Assembly (NCBI GenBank): GCA_030587405.1 | Contig: JAUQZD010000059.1 | Location: 1 to 56,183 of the forward strand | Source: Candidatus Freyrarchaeum guaymasense | Lineage (GTDB): Archaea; Asgardarchaeota; Jordarchaeia; Jordarchaeales; Freyrarchaeaceae | Reading direction: 5' to 3' | Length of the DNA stretch: 56,183 bases | In this document: positions 47,892-56,046 of the stretch, one piece after another | Position numbering within the stretch: position 1 is the stretch's first letter | How the letters are laid out: the number at the start of each line of letters is the position of its first letter | Made by a program: the position numbers and the translations under genes | The notes under the pieces: model-generated | Told to the model about the DNA's origin: nothing | The model's input: the letters and a program-made list of their open reading frames with translations, nothing else | The model's database searches: none

Positions 47892-49113
47892 ACTTCTCCC
47901 TTCCCCTTTTAAAGTACACGTAACAGCACATTACGGATACGGCACTCGCAACCCCCCAGAAGTAAAACATCATGTTGATTCCGAAGTTGTCCACGATGAG
48001 GCCGGATATCAGCGGCCCCCCAACCATCCCTACGCCTATTGCGACGTCGTAGAGGCTCATAACGGTGGCCATTCCGTATCTCCTCCCTATCTCGGTTCCC
48101 ACCGCTAGGGCTGGCGCCTGAGCCATAACCGAGAAGAGCGACGAGACGAATGCGATGACGCCCATAACGGTCAGGTTTGGTATGAACGGCGTGATGAAAA
48201 GCCATACGGCGCTAAAGCCCATACCGGACAACAACATTTTCACCTTGTCAACCCTGTCCGCCAACACCCCCATAGGCGTCTGAACTATCGCGCCGACCAT
48301 GAGAAATATGGCTAGGATGACCCCGATCTGAGTCGCTGAAGCGAGAAACTTACCGGCTAAGAATATTGGTAGAAAGGAGACGAGGGCGTTCCTAGAGAGC
48401 CCTGCAGCAGTCCTGTAAATCACTATAGCCTTCACGTAGTCATCTCTAATCGCCTCCCTCATTGAGGGCTGCAGTGCCCCGGGATTCTTATTCTTCTCTT
48501 CTTCACCCTTTGCTCTCCTCGTGAAGCGGCTAAATGGCAGCTCGTCGGATTCGGGCAGAAAGAACACCACCAGCGCCAGAGCTAACGCGCTGAACGTGGC
48601 CATCGCGTAGAAGGCTGCGGAGAAGCTGTAAGCGTCGGTTAGCCACCCGCCTATGAACGGGCCTGCAGCGAAGCCGACCATTAACGAGATCATGAAGGTG
48701 TTCATGTAGGTTCCCTCCTTCCCCTTAGGGGTTATGTCCCCTATGTACGCTTGAGCTACAGGGAGAACCATGGCCGAGGTGAAACCGTTAGCGAACCTTA
48801 TGATGGTTAAAAGGACGACGTTGCCTGCGATGACGTAGCCTAGACCGGTTAAGGCGTATCCCAAGAGGCCGACTATCAGAAAGTTCCTCCTCCCCTTCTC
48901 GTCGGACATCCTCCCTATCAGAGGGGTGATGACTGTTCTCGATATGCCAAACCCGGCGAAAATCAGTCCAATCCATATCCCTGAAGCGCCAAGACTCTGC
49001 TCCGCGTAGAGCGGCAGGATAGGGCCAACTATCCCCAAGCCAAGCATCGACGTGAACACTGAAAGGAACAATATGAAGAAAACACGTCTCACCGTGACTC
49101 TGCCCTTCAGCAC
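47866..49113 (-). CDS. MFS transporter (drug/sugar-efflux type)
   Basis: A 12-segment major facilitator of about 415 residues. The loop 2-3 motif is TPLIGRMSDEKGRRNFL (G-x-x-x-D-x-x-G-R-R) and its repeat in the second half is PMGVLADRVDKVKMLL; GPFIGGWLTDAYSFSAAFY is the antiporter-type motif C, suggesting export of small molecules by proton antiport. GTG at 49113 is chosen because GGAGAGAGGT precedes it and the ATG at 49158 lies upstream of the likely transcription start; the membrane region begins soon after (RVFFILFLSVF). It lies between the two methyltransferase modules on the opposite strand, so import or efflux of a methylated compound or its demethylated product is possible. Confidence 0.85.
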   Translation of the reverse strand: MLKGRVTVRRVFFILFLSVFTSMLGLGIVGPILPLYAEQSLGASGIWIGLIFAGFGISRTVITPLIGRMSDEKGRRNFLIVGLLGYALTGLGYVIAGNVVLLTIIRFANGFTSAMVLPVAQAYIGDITPKGKEGTYMNTFMISLMVGFAAGPFIGGWLTDAYSFSAAFYAMATFSALALALVVFFLPESDELPFSRFTRRAKGEEEKNKNPGALQPSMREAIRDDYVKAIVIYRTAAGLSRNALVSFLPIFLAGKFLASATQIGVILAIFLMVGAIVQTPMGVLADRVDKVKMLLSGMGFSAVWLFITPFIPNLTVMGVIAFVSSLFSVMAQAPALAVGTEIGRRYGMATVMSLYDVAIGVGMVGGPLISGLIVDNFGINMMFYFWGVASAVSVMCCYVYFKRGREKYAAYQGSS

Positions 49114-49282
49114 CCTTGCAGACCTCTCTCCAACTTTTAAACTAACAACTTGAATCATAAAGATGGATCGATGTAAAAATTTTTTCATCCAAGCCCGTCC
49201 TCGCAGGATGGATGGTTTGCCCCACGTTAAGCTTCACAGGAGTGGTAACGTGGACGTTGATAGGCCCTAATGGATAAAGAAA

Positions 49283-49293
49283 TGCTTAATATG
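49283..49293 (+). promoter_or_regulatory. Putative TATA box of methyltransferase module 2
   Basis: TGCTTAATATG lies 46 bases before the GTG at 49339. The same word, GCTTAATAT, precedes the MBL-fold gene (28117). AAGGAGGG (49326-49333) is the ribosome site. Confidence 0.45.
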
Positions 49294-49338
49294 ATGTTCT
49301 GAATAATTTGATTTCAAAGTGGTTTAAGGAGGGTTTGC

Positions 49339-50493
49339 GTGCTTCCCTTAAGGAACCCCCAGCCGGATTTTGACGTTTTCAGGGAAGTCTTAATGGGTGA
49401 GGAAAAGCCGAGGCGAGTACACTTCGCCGAGTACGCCATAGACACGGAGATAGTAAACAAGGTGGCTGAGATGCTTAAACTCGGAATCAAGCCGATCCCA
49501 AACGTGCTCCGCTACAAGCCGGAGGAAGCCGAAGCGCAACCAATAGACATCTTTGAAATGGCTAAGTCAAACATAGAGTTCCACTACCGTATGGGGTACG
49601 ACTACGTCCAAAACTTCGTTTGCTCGCCGGGCGTAGGGCTCCTACTCCACCTATCCCTCTTCGGGAAGAGGAGGCTTGCAGACGACACAGCCCTCCTAGC
49701 CGAGCGGGGAGCAAAGAGGGTTTGGGCAGAGGAAAGGGAGGGAGTAGTGACTTCATGGGAGGAGTTCGAAAAGTTCAAGTCGCAAGAATTCCTCCAGCTG
49801 CCGATCAAGGAAACGTACAAGTTCATATCCGAAAACTTACCTGACGGGATGAAGGTGGCGGCTGCCGGCGGCTCCCTCTGGGAGAACGCCCTCGAACGCG
49901 TCATGGGACACGTCAACCTTTTCAGGAAGCTTCGGGAAGACCCGGAACTGGTTAAAGCGGTCATCGACTGGATTGGAGAGGTCCTGTACAAGGAATATAA
50001 GGAGGTGGTCGAGTTCGACTGCGTCGCAGTCATATTTCACGCCGACGACCTGGGTTATAAGAAGGGAACCATGGTGAACCCTGACGTTTACAGGGAGATG
50101 GTCTTCCCATGGTTTAAGAAGTTCGCTAAGCTGGCCCACCAGCACGGGAAAATGTACTGGTATCACTGCTGCGGGAACGTCGAGGCGGTGATGGAGGATC
50201 TAATCGAAGACGTGAAGATAGACGCCTTCCACTCGTTCCAAGACGAAATAATACCAGTCTGGGAGTTCCAAGAAAAGTATGGGGACAGGATAGCGGTACT
50301 AGGAGGGGTTGACGTGGACAAGCTTGCACGCTACGACACCAACTCACTGAGGGATTACGTGAGAAAGATACTTGACAGGTGCATGCCTAAGGGGCGATAC
50401 GCCCTAGGCTCAGGCAACAGCGTCACAAACTACGTCCCGCCAGAAAACTACCTGGCAATGCTAGAGGAAGGGCTTAAATGGAAGCCGAAGTGA
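49339..50493 (+). CDS. UroD-family methyltransferase (module 2)
   Basis: A 384-residue UroD-superfamily protein, only distantly like module 1's enzyme. Seen: RRVHFAEYAIDTEIVNKVAE, the MGYDYVQNFVCSPGVGL strand, AVIFHADDLGYKKGTMVNPDVYREMVFPWFKK, then the metal motif YHCCGNVEAVMED (His-x-Cys present) and VLGGVDVDKLARYD. The second conserved Cys of the MtaA/MtbA Zn site is not evident (GSGNSVTNYVPP). GTG start 49339 set by AAGGAGGG. The corrinoid protein of this module follows after 265 bases, perhaps from its own promoter. Likely role: transfer of a methyl group from a methylated or methoxylated substrate to the corrinoid protein, or from it to an acceptor. Confidence 0.8.
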   Translation: MLPLRNPQPDFDVFREVLMGEEKPRRVHFAEYAIDTEIVNKVAEMLKLGIKPIPNVLRYKPEEAEAQPIDIFEMAKSNIEFHYRMGYDYVQNFVCSPGVGLLLHLSLFGKRRLADDTALLAERGAKRVWAEEREGVVTSWEEFEKFKSQEFLQLPIKETYKFISENLPDGMKVAAAGGSLWENALERVMGHVNLFRKLREDPELVKAVIDWIGEVLYKEYKEVVEFDCVAVIFHADDLGYKKGTMVNPDVYREMVFPWFKKFAKLAHQHGKMYWYHCCGNVEAVMEDLIEDVKIDAFHSFQDEIIPVWEFQEKYGDRIAVLGGVDVDKLARYDTNSLRDYVRKILDRCMPKGRYALGSGNSVTNYVPPENYLAMLEEGLKWKPK

Positions 50494-50660
50494 GAGGGCG
50501 TCAGCAGCACCCTTCACCGTCCCGGAAGGGAAGCGTCTTCAACCCGACAACAGAAAACCAATAAATTAATAATAACCTAATGTTCCTCCGTGTTTCCGGG
50601 TCGCCTCAATTGTAAAAATGCCGGTGAAGCACTAGCATCAGTAACATAATGAACAGCCAA

Positions 50661-50670
50661 AATTTAAATT
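50661..50670 (+). promoter_or_regulatory. Possible TATA box of the second corrinoid gene
   Basis: AATTTAAATT, symmetric and AT-rich, lies about 90 bases before the ATG at 50759. It would give a leader of roughly 65 bases. The 265-base gap 50494-50758 shows no other feature. Confidence 0.3.
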
Positions 50671-50758
50671 AAGGTAGGTAATTCTTAAGTGGAAGGTAAG
50701 CTTGTGGGTTGAGGCCTCGTAAACGTTGCTTTTTAGACCGGAGAGTGGGGTGGTCGTT

Positions 50759-51415
50759 ATGGGTGAAGAAGAGATTTTGAGTAAGTTAAGGGATGCTATT
50801 GTGAACCTTGACATTAAAGGGGTTAGGGAGGCTTGCGAGGAGGCTGTTAGGGCGGGTATACCTGCGTTTAAAGTTGTGAGTGAAGGGATGGCTAAGGGTA
50901 TGGAAGTGGTTGGGGAGAAGTACGAGAAAGGCGAGTATTTCCTAGCTGACTTGGTTGTGGCGGGAGAAGCCATGAAGGAGGGTATGAAGATCCTTGAGCC
51001 TCACTTGAAGGCTGGCGAGGCGAAGGCCTCAGGGAAGGTCGTGATCGGAACCGTTAAGGGGGACATGCATGACATTGGAAAGGGCGTCGTCGCCACCATG
51101 CTTAGCGGTGCAGGGTTTCAAGTTATAGACTTGGGCGTAGACGTCCCCCCTGAAAAGTTCGTTGAAGCCGTTAAGAAGGAGACGCCGGACATAGTCGGCA
51201 TGTCCGCCCTCCTCACTACCACCATGATCGAAATGGAAAACGTGATAAAGGCGCTTAAGGAAGCTGGAGTAAGAGACAAGGTTAAGGTTATCGTAGGCGG
51301 AGCCCCTGTGTCGCACGAGTACGCCGAGAAGATCGGGGCGGACGCGTACGCAAGAGACGCTGTTGAAGGAGTATCGATCTGCAAGTCATGGGTCGCCGGG
51401 AAGGCAGAGGCATGA
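50759..51415 (+). CDS. Corrinoid methyl-carrier protein (module 2)
   Basis: A 218-residue B12-binding protein paralogous to the one at 47.1 kb (visibly similar throughout, for example both with EKGEYFLADLVVAGE/ERGEYFLPELVMAGE and DLGVDVPPEK). The cobalt-ligand motif is GDMHDIGKGVVATMLSG (His near residue 105), with SALLTTTMIE and the GGAPVS loop. ATG at 50759 lies behind GGGGTGG. Each corrinoid protein follows its own UroD-family gene, so the modules appear to be dedicated to different methyl donors. No reductive activase in the window. Confidence 0.92.
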   Translation: MGEEEILSKLRDAIVNLDIKGVREACEEAVRAGIPAFKVVSEGMAKGMEVVGEKYEKGEYFLADLVVAGEAMKEGMKILEPHLKAGEAKASGKVVIGTVKGDMHDIGKGVVATMLSGAGFQVIDLGVDVPPEKFVEAVKKETPDIVGMSALLTTTMIEMENVIKALKEAGVRDKVKVIVGGAPVSHEYAEKIGADAYARDAVEGVSICKSWVAGKAEA

Positions 51416-51591
51416 GCAAAAACGACAAGCAACGTAAACCAGCCAGAACACCCTCAACATGGTATGGCTGGAAGCGAAGCCGCCAGAAGTTAACAGGAAG
51501 AAACCTTAATTCCTCAATATTTTTAAGCGTCCCCTGTCTTCCACGTTTTAACACGTTTTAGCTGCAAACGCCTTCTGTTGGTGTCCTCCTC

Positions 51592-52188
51592 CTAAAGGTT
51601 TTGAGGCTTCTCCTCCAGTCCGGCAGCTTTCAGGGTTAAGGCTAGGTACGCTATTTCCGCCGAGTGCTCCACCATGCACATGTACTGGTAGGCTACATCC
51701 ATGAACTTGGCGGCTGTGAATACCCCGTGATTCCTAACTATGACGGCGTGACTCCTCCGCAGCGCCTCAGAAACGTTTACTGCAAGCTCCTCTGAGCCGG
51801 GCTTCCCTGACACGACCGGGACCGACTTCAACACGTAGTATCCTTCAGCGTCGGGTGGAACAAGCTCGTCTAGGAAAAGGGATAGTGCAACGGAGTATGG
51901 GGGGTGAGCGTGGAGGACTGCAAGGTTCGGCGTCCTCCGGTATACTTCACGGTGGACTATAGTTTCAGTCGACGCTAAAGCCTCAAACCCCGAGGGCTTA
52001 TCCACGTAAACCTGTATAACGTCGTCCACTCTTAACTCCTCCAGTGAGGAGGCATGCCTCGTAATCCACATTATGTCTCCGCTCCTTATGCTCGCATTCC
52101 CCCCATGAGCCGTAACATACCCTCTCCTAGCCATACGCGAACAGTAATCCTTCAACTCCTCGTAAACGTAGGATGGAACCCTAGGCAT
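51592..52188 (-). CDS. Class II aldolase/adducin-family protein
   Basis: A 198-residue class II aldolase of the fuculose-1-phosphate/ribulose-5-phosphate 4-epimerase family, a zinc enzyme that splits or isomerises a sugar phosphate or hydroxy acid. Seen: GGNASIRSGDIMWITRHA near the N-terminus (substrate phosphate-binding site), VLHAHPPYSVALS with the two zinc His residues, VKNHG-like VIVRNHGVFTA with the third. ATG 52188 (GAGGTGGG seven bases upstream) is preferred over GTG 52194; it overlaps the end of the AOR gene by eight bases, so both come from one transcript. The aldehyde it releases is a plausible AOR substrate. Confidence 0.88.
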   Translation of the reverse strand: MPRVPSYVYEELKDYCSRMARRGYVTAHGGNASIRSGDIMWITRHASSLEELRVDDVIQVYVDKPSGFEALASTETIVHREVYRRTPNLAVLHAHPPYSVALSLFLDELVPPDAEGYYVLKSVPVVSGKPGSEELAVNVSEALRRSHAVIVRNHGVFTAAKFMDVAYQYMCMVEHSAEIAYLALTLKAAGLEEKPQNL

Positions 52189-53974
52189 CCTCACCCACCT
52201 CTAACCCTAAACGTTTAAGGGTGCCATGGGTTGGAACCCCATCCTCACCCCAACCTCTGACCCGGTAGTACTCCCTCAGCATCTCATCCAGAGGAATCCT
52301 TTTCCCAGCGCAGACCCCCTCATCCATGGGCGACAGCAGCCTCCCGGGAAGCCTATCCTCCTCCGCGCTTATCCCCGCCCTTAAGTTGTAGACTCTTTCA
52401 AGGTTCCACACTCTCTCACCAATCGCTATGACGGTCTCCTGAGTGAAGTCCTCCCCTGTCACGGCTTTAAGGAAAAGGGAGTACATTTCGTCGTCAAACT
52501 CGAAAGCTGTAAACTTGCAGAGAACCATGCTGTCCACCGCAGCCGAAAGGTTCTGGAGGTACGCCACTATGCTAGCCTTCCCCGCAGCAGAGAACCTGTC
52601 CATCAAGTGTGGTATCCCGAAGATCTCCACGGCTATCATGTAAGGGTTCAAGTGGCATCCACCCCTGTTAGCGGTGGCGTAGCCAAGCCCTTGGCCGAAG
52701 GCACCCCTCGGATCATACATGGCCAGCTCCAAACCCTTAACATGCATCGCGTAGGCCTCTCCTCCAACCTCCTCAGCGAACCTTTTAGCGCCCTCAGCAA
52801 GCCTATCCCCGATCCCTCTCCTGTAGGCGGTGGCGACGATGAGCTCACGCACCCTCTCAACGTCACCCCACCCGACCTTCTCCCCAATCACCCCCCTCTC
52901 CGAAAGCTCCATGGCACACGCCAAGGTCACCCCGGTGGATATGGTGTCCAAGCCAAGGTCGTTGCAAAGGTAGTTCAGCGCCGCCACGTCTTCAACGCTG
53001 CCAATCGTCAGCATGGAGCCGAGCGCGCCCAACGTCTCATACTCCGGCCCCTCACCGTCCACGTCGCCAACCCTGGTAATCCTCTTACAGCCGACAGGGC
53101 AGTTAAAGCAGCTACTCCTCCTCACAAGAATCCTCTCCCTTAAAGCCTCCCCTGATATGTCCTCGGCACCGCTAAACGAGCCATGCTGAAAGTTCCTAGT
53201 TGGAAGGATCCCATGCTCGTTAACTATGTTGACGAGGGCGGAGGTCCCATACTCCCTCAAAGCCTTGCTGAGGACAGGGTTCCACACAAACCTCGCCTTG
53301 ACCTTCTCCATAAGCTCCCCGAGCCCCCTCTCGTCAGCAACCTCCACCCTTCTAGTTCCCCTCACAGCTACCGCCTTCAGCAGCTTGGAGCCCATAACGG
53401 CGCCCAGCCCTCCTCTACCAGCAGCATTGGAAACGTCGTTGAGTATGCAAGCATACCTGACAAGGTTCTCCCCTGCGGGCCCTATACACGCAACGCTGAA
53501 CCCTCTAAGCTCCTTCCCCAGCTCACGCCTAGCTTCCCTTGTCCCCTTACCCCAAAGCCAGGAGGCATCCCTGAGCTCGACGTCGCCATCATCCACGACC
53601 AGAAGCACGGGCTTCTCAGCTCTACCCTTAACCACCAAGGCGTCGAAGCCAGCCTTCTTAAGGGCGGCGCCGAAGAACCCGCCGGAGCTAGAGTAGAAGC
53701 AACCCCCAGTCAAAGGGGACTTGCCAGCCACTACGTACCGCCCGGAAGTATAAACTCTCGTAGCGGTCAAAGGGCCAACGGCGAAAACGAGGATGCTGTC
53801 AGGGGAGAACGGGTTGAGTGATGGAGGAACATGATCGTAGACCAGCCTGACGCCTAGCCCCCTACCACCCATGTAGTCGTAGAGGAGGTCTCTGTCAACG
53901 TCAACATGCTTAGCCTCCATGGACGAAAGATCTACGATTAAAAATTCACCACGCCAGCCAAACAAGGCTTCCAC
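52181..53974 (-). CDS. Aldehyde:ferredoxin oxidoreductase
   Basis: A 597-residue tungsten enzyme of the AOR family that oxidises aldehydes to acids with ferredoxin. The cluster motif is canonical: CFNCPVGCKRIT (C-x2-C-x3-C, about residues 288-295), the pterin/cluster segment DLGLDTISTGVTLACAMEL, and the fourth Cys in DSMVLCKFTAFE near residue 485. AMHVKGLELAMYDPRGAFGQGLGYATANRGGCHL is the typical substrate/pterin region. The start is GTG 53974. It is the first gene of a two-gene operon with the class II aldolase; aldol cleavage followed by aldehyde oxidation would make chemical sense. Distinct from the divergent AOR at 43.4 kb. Confidence 0.92.
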   Translation of the reverse strand: MEALFGWRGEFLIVDLSSMEAKHVDVDRDLLYDYMGGRGLGVRLVYDHVPPSLNPFSPDSILVFAVGPLTATRVYTSGRYVVAGKSPLTGGCFYSSSGGFFGAALKKAGFDALVVKGRAEKPVLLVVDDGDVELRDASWLWGKGTREARRELGKELRGFSVACIGPAGENLVRYACILNDVSNAAGRGGLGAVMGSKLLKAVAVRGTRRVEVADERGLGELMEKVKARFVWNPVLSKALREYGTSALVNIVNEHGILPTRNFQHGSFSGAEDISGEALRERILVRRSSCFNCPVGCKRITRVGDVDGEGPEYETLGALGSMLTIGSVEDVAALNYLCNDLGLDTISTGVTLACAMELSERGVIGEKVGWGDVERVRELIVATAYRRGIGDRLAEGAKRFAEEVGGEAYAMHVKGLELAMYDPRGAFGQGLGYATANRGGCHLNPYMIAVEIFGIPHLMDRFSAAGKASIVAYLQNLSAAVDSMVLCKFTAFEFDDEMYSLFLKAVTGEDFTQETVIAIGERVWNLERVYNLRAGISAEEDRLPGRLLSPMDEGVCAGKRIPLDEMLREYYRVRGWGEDGVPTHGTLKRLGLEVGEDA

Positions 53975-54315
53975 CCAAAAGTAAAGACTGCAGCCTCCCT
54001 TAAAACATCTACTGAAAAGCTGGTTTTAAAGTGTCTAAGCGGCTTGAATGGCGAGGAAATCCAAGCTGTTGAGAAGGCCGGTTAAGGTGGGTGCTGAATG
54101 CTGGAAGTTCCAATAACACATGTCTTGGCTTTTCCGCGCATGACTAGTTCGAAGCCGGGCTTGAAGGTGACAGCCCTGAGGATGGGCTGATAGTGGGAAC
54201 ATGAAGAACATGAAGAAGAGGGAAGCTTCACCCACCAAACCCACTAAAAACTTTGTCTTGTAGGTATGTTTTTTAAGATGTTAAATTAAAGAGTTTTTAG
54301 AATGGAGGTGGATGA
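53975..54315. other. Intergenic stretch between divergent genes
   Basis: A 22-codon plus-strand frame at about 54049-54117 (begins MARKSKLLRRPVKVG) is small and basic but has no good ribosome site. TGTTTTTTAAG at 54267-54277 resembles a TATA box for the gene at 54316, about 40 bases downstream. Otherwise nothing. Confidence 0.4.
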
Positions 54316-54951
54316 TTGCCTTTGCTGGAGGACGTTGCCCGCCTTCTCGACGAGGCGGGCTTAGAATATGTTAAGGAGGATGGTTTCATCCTGATGGAGT
54401 GGGAGACGCGGCGGTTCTCAGACTTAAAGGTTGGAATCGCCACTTCACCTGATGAGGACTGGCTTTTCATAATAGCTTGGCTTCTCGACCTGTCAGAGGT
54501 ATCGAGGGAGGAGTGGCCCTCCCTCTTCTACAGCCTTTTAAGGGAAAACTACGCGCAGAACGGTGTAAAGTACGGTATTGATGACGAGGATGTAGTGTTC
54601 GCCAGCATAGAAACAGCCGACACCGACCTCACGGTGGAGGAGATTCGAAACTACATCTTCTCCCTCCTGGAGGCGTGCGACAGTTTCGCAGAGAGGTACC
54701 TCGGCGCCACGGGTGAAGGTGTAGGGGTGATGGAGGCGTTAACCGAGGCTGAAGCCATAAGCATTGCTGAAAACTTCGTGAAAAGAAAGGCTGGAACGGA
54801 AAAAATCGAAATTACGAGGTGTGAGCGTGACCCATCAGGGTGGCGCATCGAAGGATATTATAGCCTCCCCTACGCAGGAGTCAAGTTCTTAGTGGAAATC
54901 GACCATAAAACGGGGAAGGTAACGGAATACCATACGTGGCCCCTCCCCTAG
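54316..54951 (+). CDS. Two-domain protein: YbjN-like plus PepSY-like
   Basis: A 211-residue protein. Residues 1-125 (ARLLDEAGLEYVKEDGFILMEW, then DWLFIIAWLLDLSEVSREEWPSLFYSLLRENY) resemble the YbjN/type III secretion chaperone-like fold, an alpha/beta protein-binding domain. After a linker, residues 145-211 (LTEAEAISIAENFVKRKAG...WRIEGYYSLPYAGVKFLVEIDHKTGKV) look like a PepSY-type domain. Such combinations are uncommon. No signal peptide or membrane segment. TTG start at 54316 is set by GGAGGTGG. Single gene, no partner. The function is unknown; assignment is by eye. Confidence 0.6.
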   Translation: MPLLEDVARLLDEAGLEYVKEDGFILMEWETRRFSDLKVGIATSPDEDWLFIIAWLLDLSEVSREEWPSLFYSLLRENYAQNGVKYGIDDEDVVFASIETADTDLTVEEIRNYIFSLLEACDSFAERYLGATGEGVGVMEALTEAEAISIAENFVKRKAGTEKIEITRCERDPSGWRIEGYYSLPYAGVKFLVEIDHKTGKVTEYHTWPLP

Positions 54952-56046
54952 AGCAGGAATTAACACCATAAAACCGCCTCTACAACACATTTCGCCCCTC
55001 ACAGGCCTCCCATTCGAAAGGTCTAAACAAAGACGAGTTCACGATCAAACATCAGACGGCTGCCTCCAAGCCTCCAAGGCCCATATAGGTAGCTGTGACA
55101 AGGAGAACACTTCGAATGAAAGAGCATGCCTCCTAGAAGGGTGTTCAGACATTGTGTTGGCAGGTAATGGCCGAATCCCCTCCGCACCTTTCACCACGTC
55201 GAATTCAAGGTCGACTTCCGCCGCCTTAGAGGCGTTGAATCCGGGTACGCGAGAAGCCCCTAAATGCCTTTAATGCCCTCTCAGCGCTTTGCCGGGGGAG
55301 GGTAAGGAGCGCTTGGCCTCGCGGAACCCTTTAATCCTCCGCCTGCGCCAACCATCTAACTCTTCACCCTCCAAGTCCTCCCTATGCTATCCTCCCACCT
55401 TGTTCCTCAGGAAGACGCTTACTAGAAGGCTCCGCTCTACCCTTCAGGTGTGAAGATGAATGCCCCCACCTCCCCCCTCAAGCAACCTCTTCACTCCTTA
55501 GCCGTTTTCGTTAAGGCATCACCACTAGGGACGTCAAGCCACTCCACACTCAGCTCTGCCTGAAGGCGTAGAAGTTGAAAACCACCTCCAGTTCTCCTTA
55601 TCCTTAGCAGGTTCCTCCTCCAAACCCGTCCCTTCCCCCTCATCGCTGAGGCTCCACTAAACGCAACGTTCCCCCCTTAAAAGGGGAACAAAGGGGGACA
55701 CAAACCTGCAATTCCTTTTCCGTGCATCCAACCATGCTCTGCTTACAGCCCTATAAAGCAAGTGTAAACTACGCACCCTAAAGCAGCTAATTTAGGGTTC
55801 TTGTTGGCTGCCGCTTCTAACTTCGCTCAGGAGGCTCCTAGAACCCCTCGACGTGTGATCTTTCATGTAGCTTCTCCTTTAATGGGGATTCTCTACGTCC
55901 TAGGCCTCCTGCATTCCACTAGTTATTGCCCTCTCACCTAGCGGCCATTACCCACCCACTAACTATTACTATTTCAAGAGGGGGAGGGCTTACACGTCTC
56001 TGAGCAGCCTCTCGCACCCGCCTTCACCATCCGTTGCTTGGCGGCC
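54952..56046. other. Gene-poor stretch of about 1.1 kb with protein-like relics
   Basis: No intact gene. Minus-strand pieces look protein-like: around 55075-55275 an open frame of some 65 codons without a start (includes VDLEFDVVKGAEGIRPLPAN), and around 55500-55660 a 50-codon frame (MRGKGRVWRRNLLR...ELSVEWLDVPSGDALTKTAKE) with another protein-like frame crossing it. These resemble eroded genes rather than working ones. No RNA gene or repeat is recognised; a TATA-like word CCCTATAAAGC lies at 55749-55759. Confidence 0.4.
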
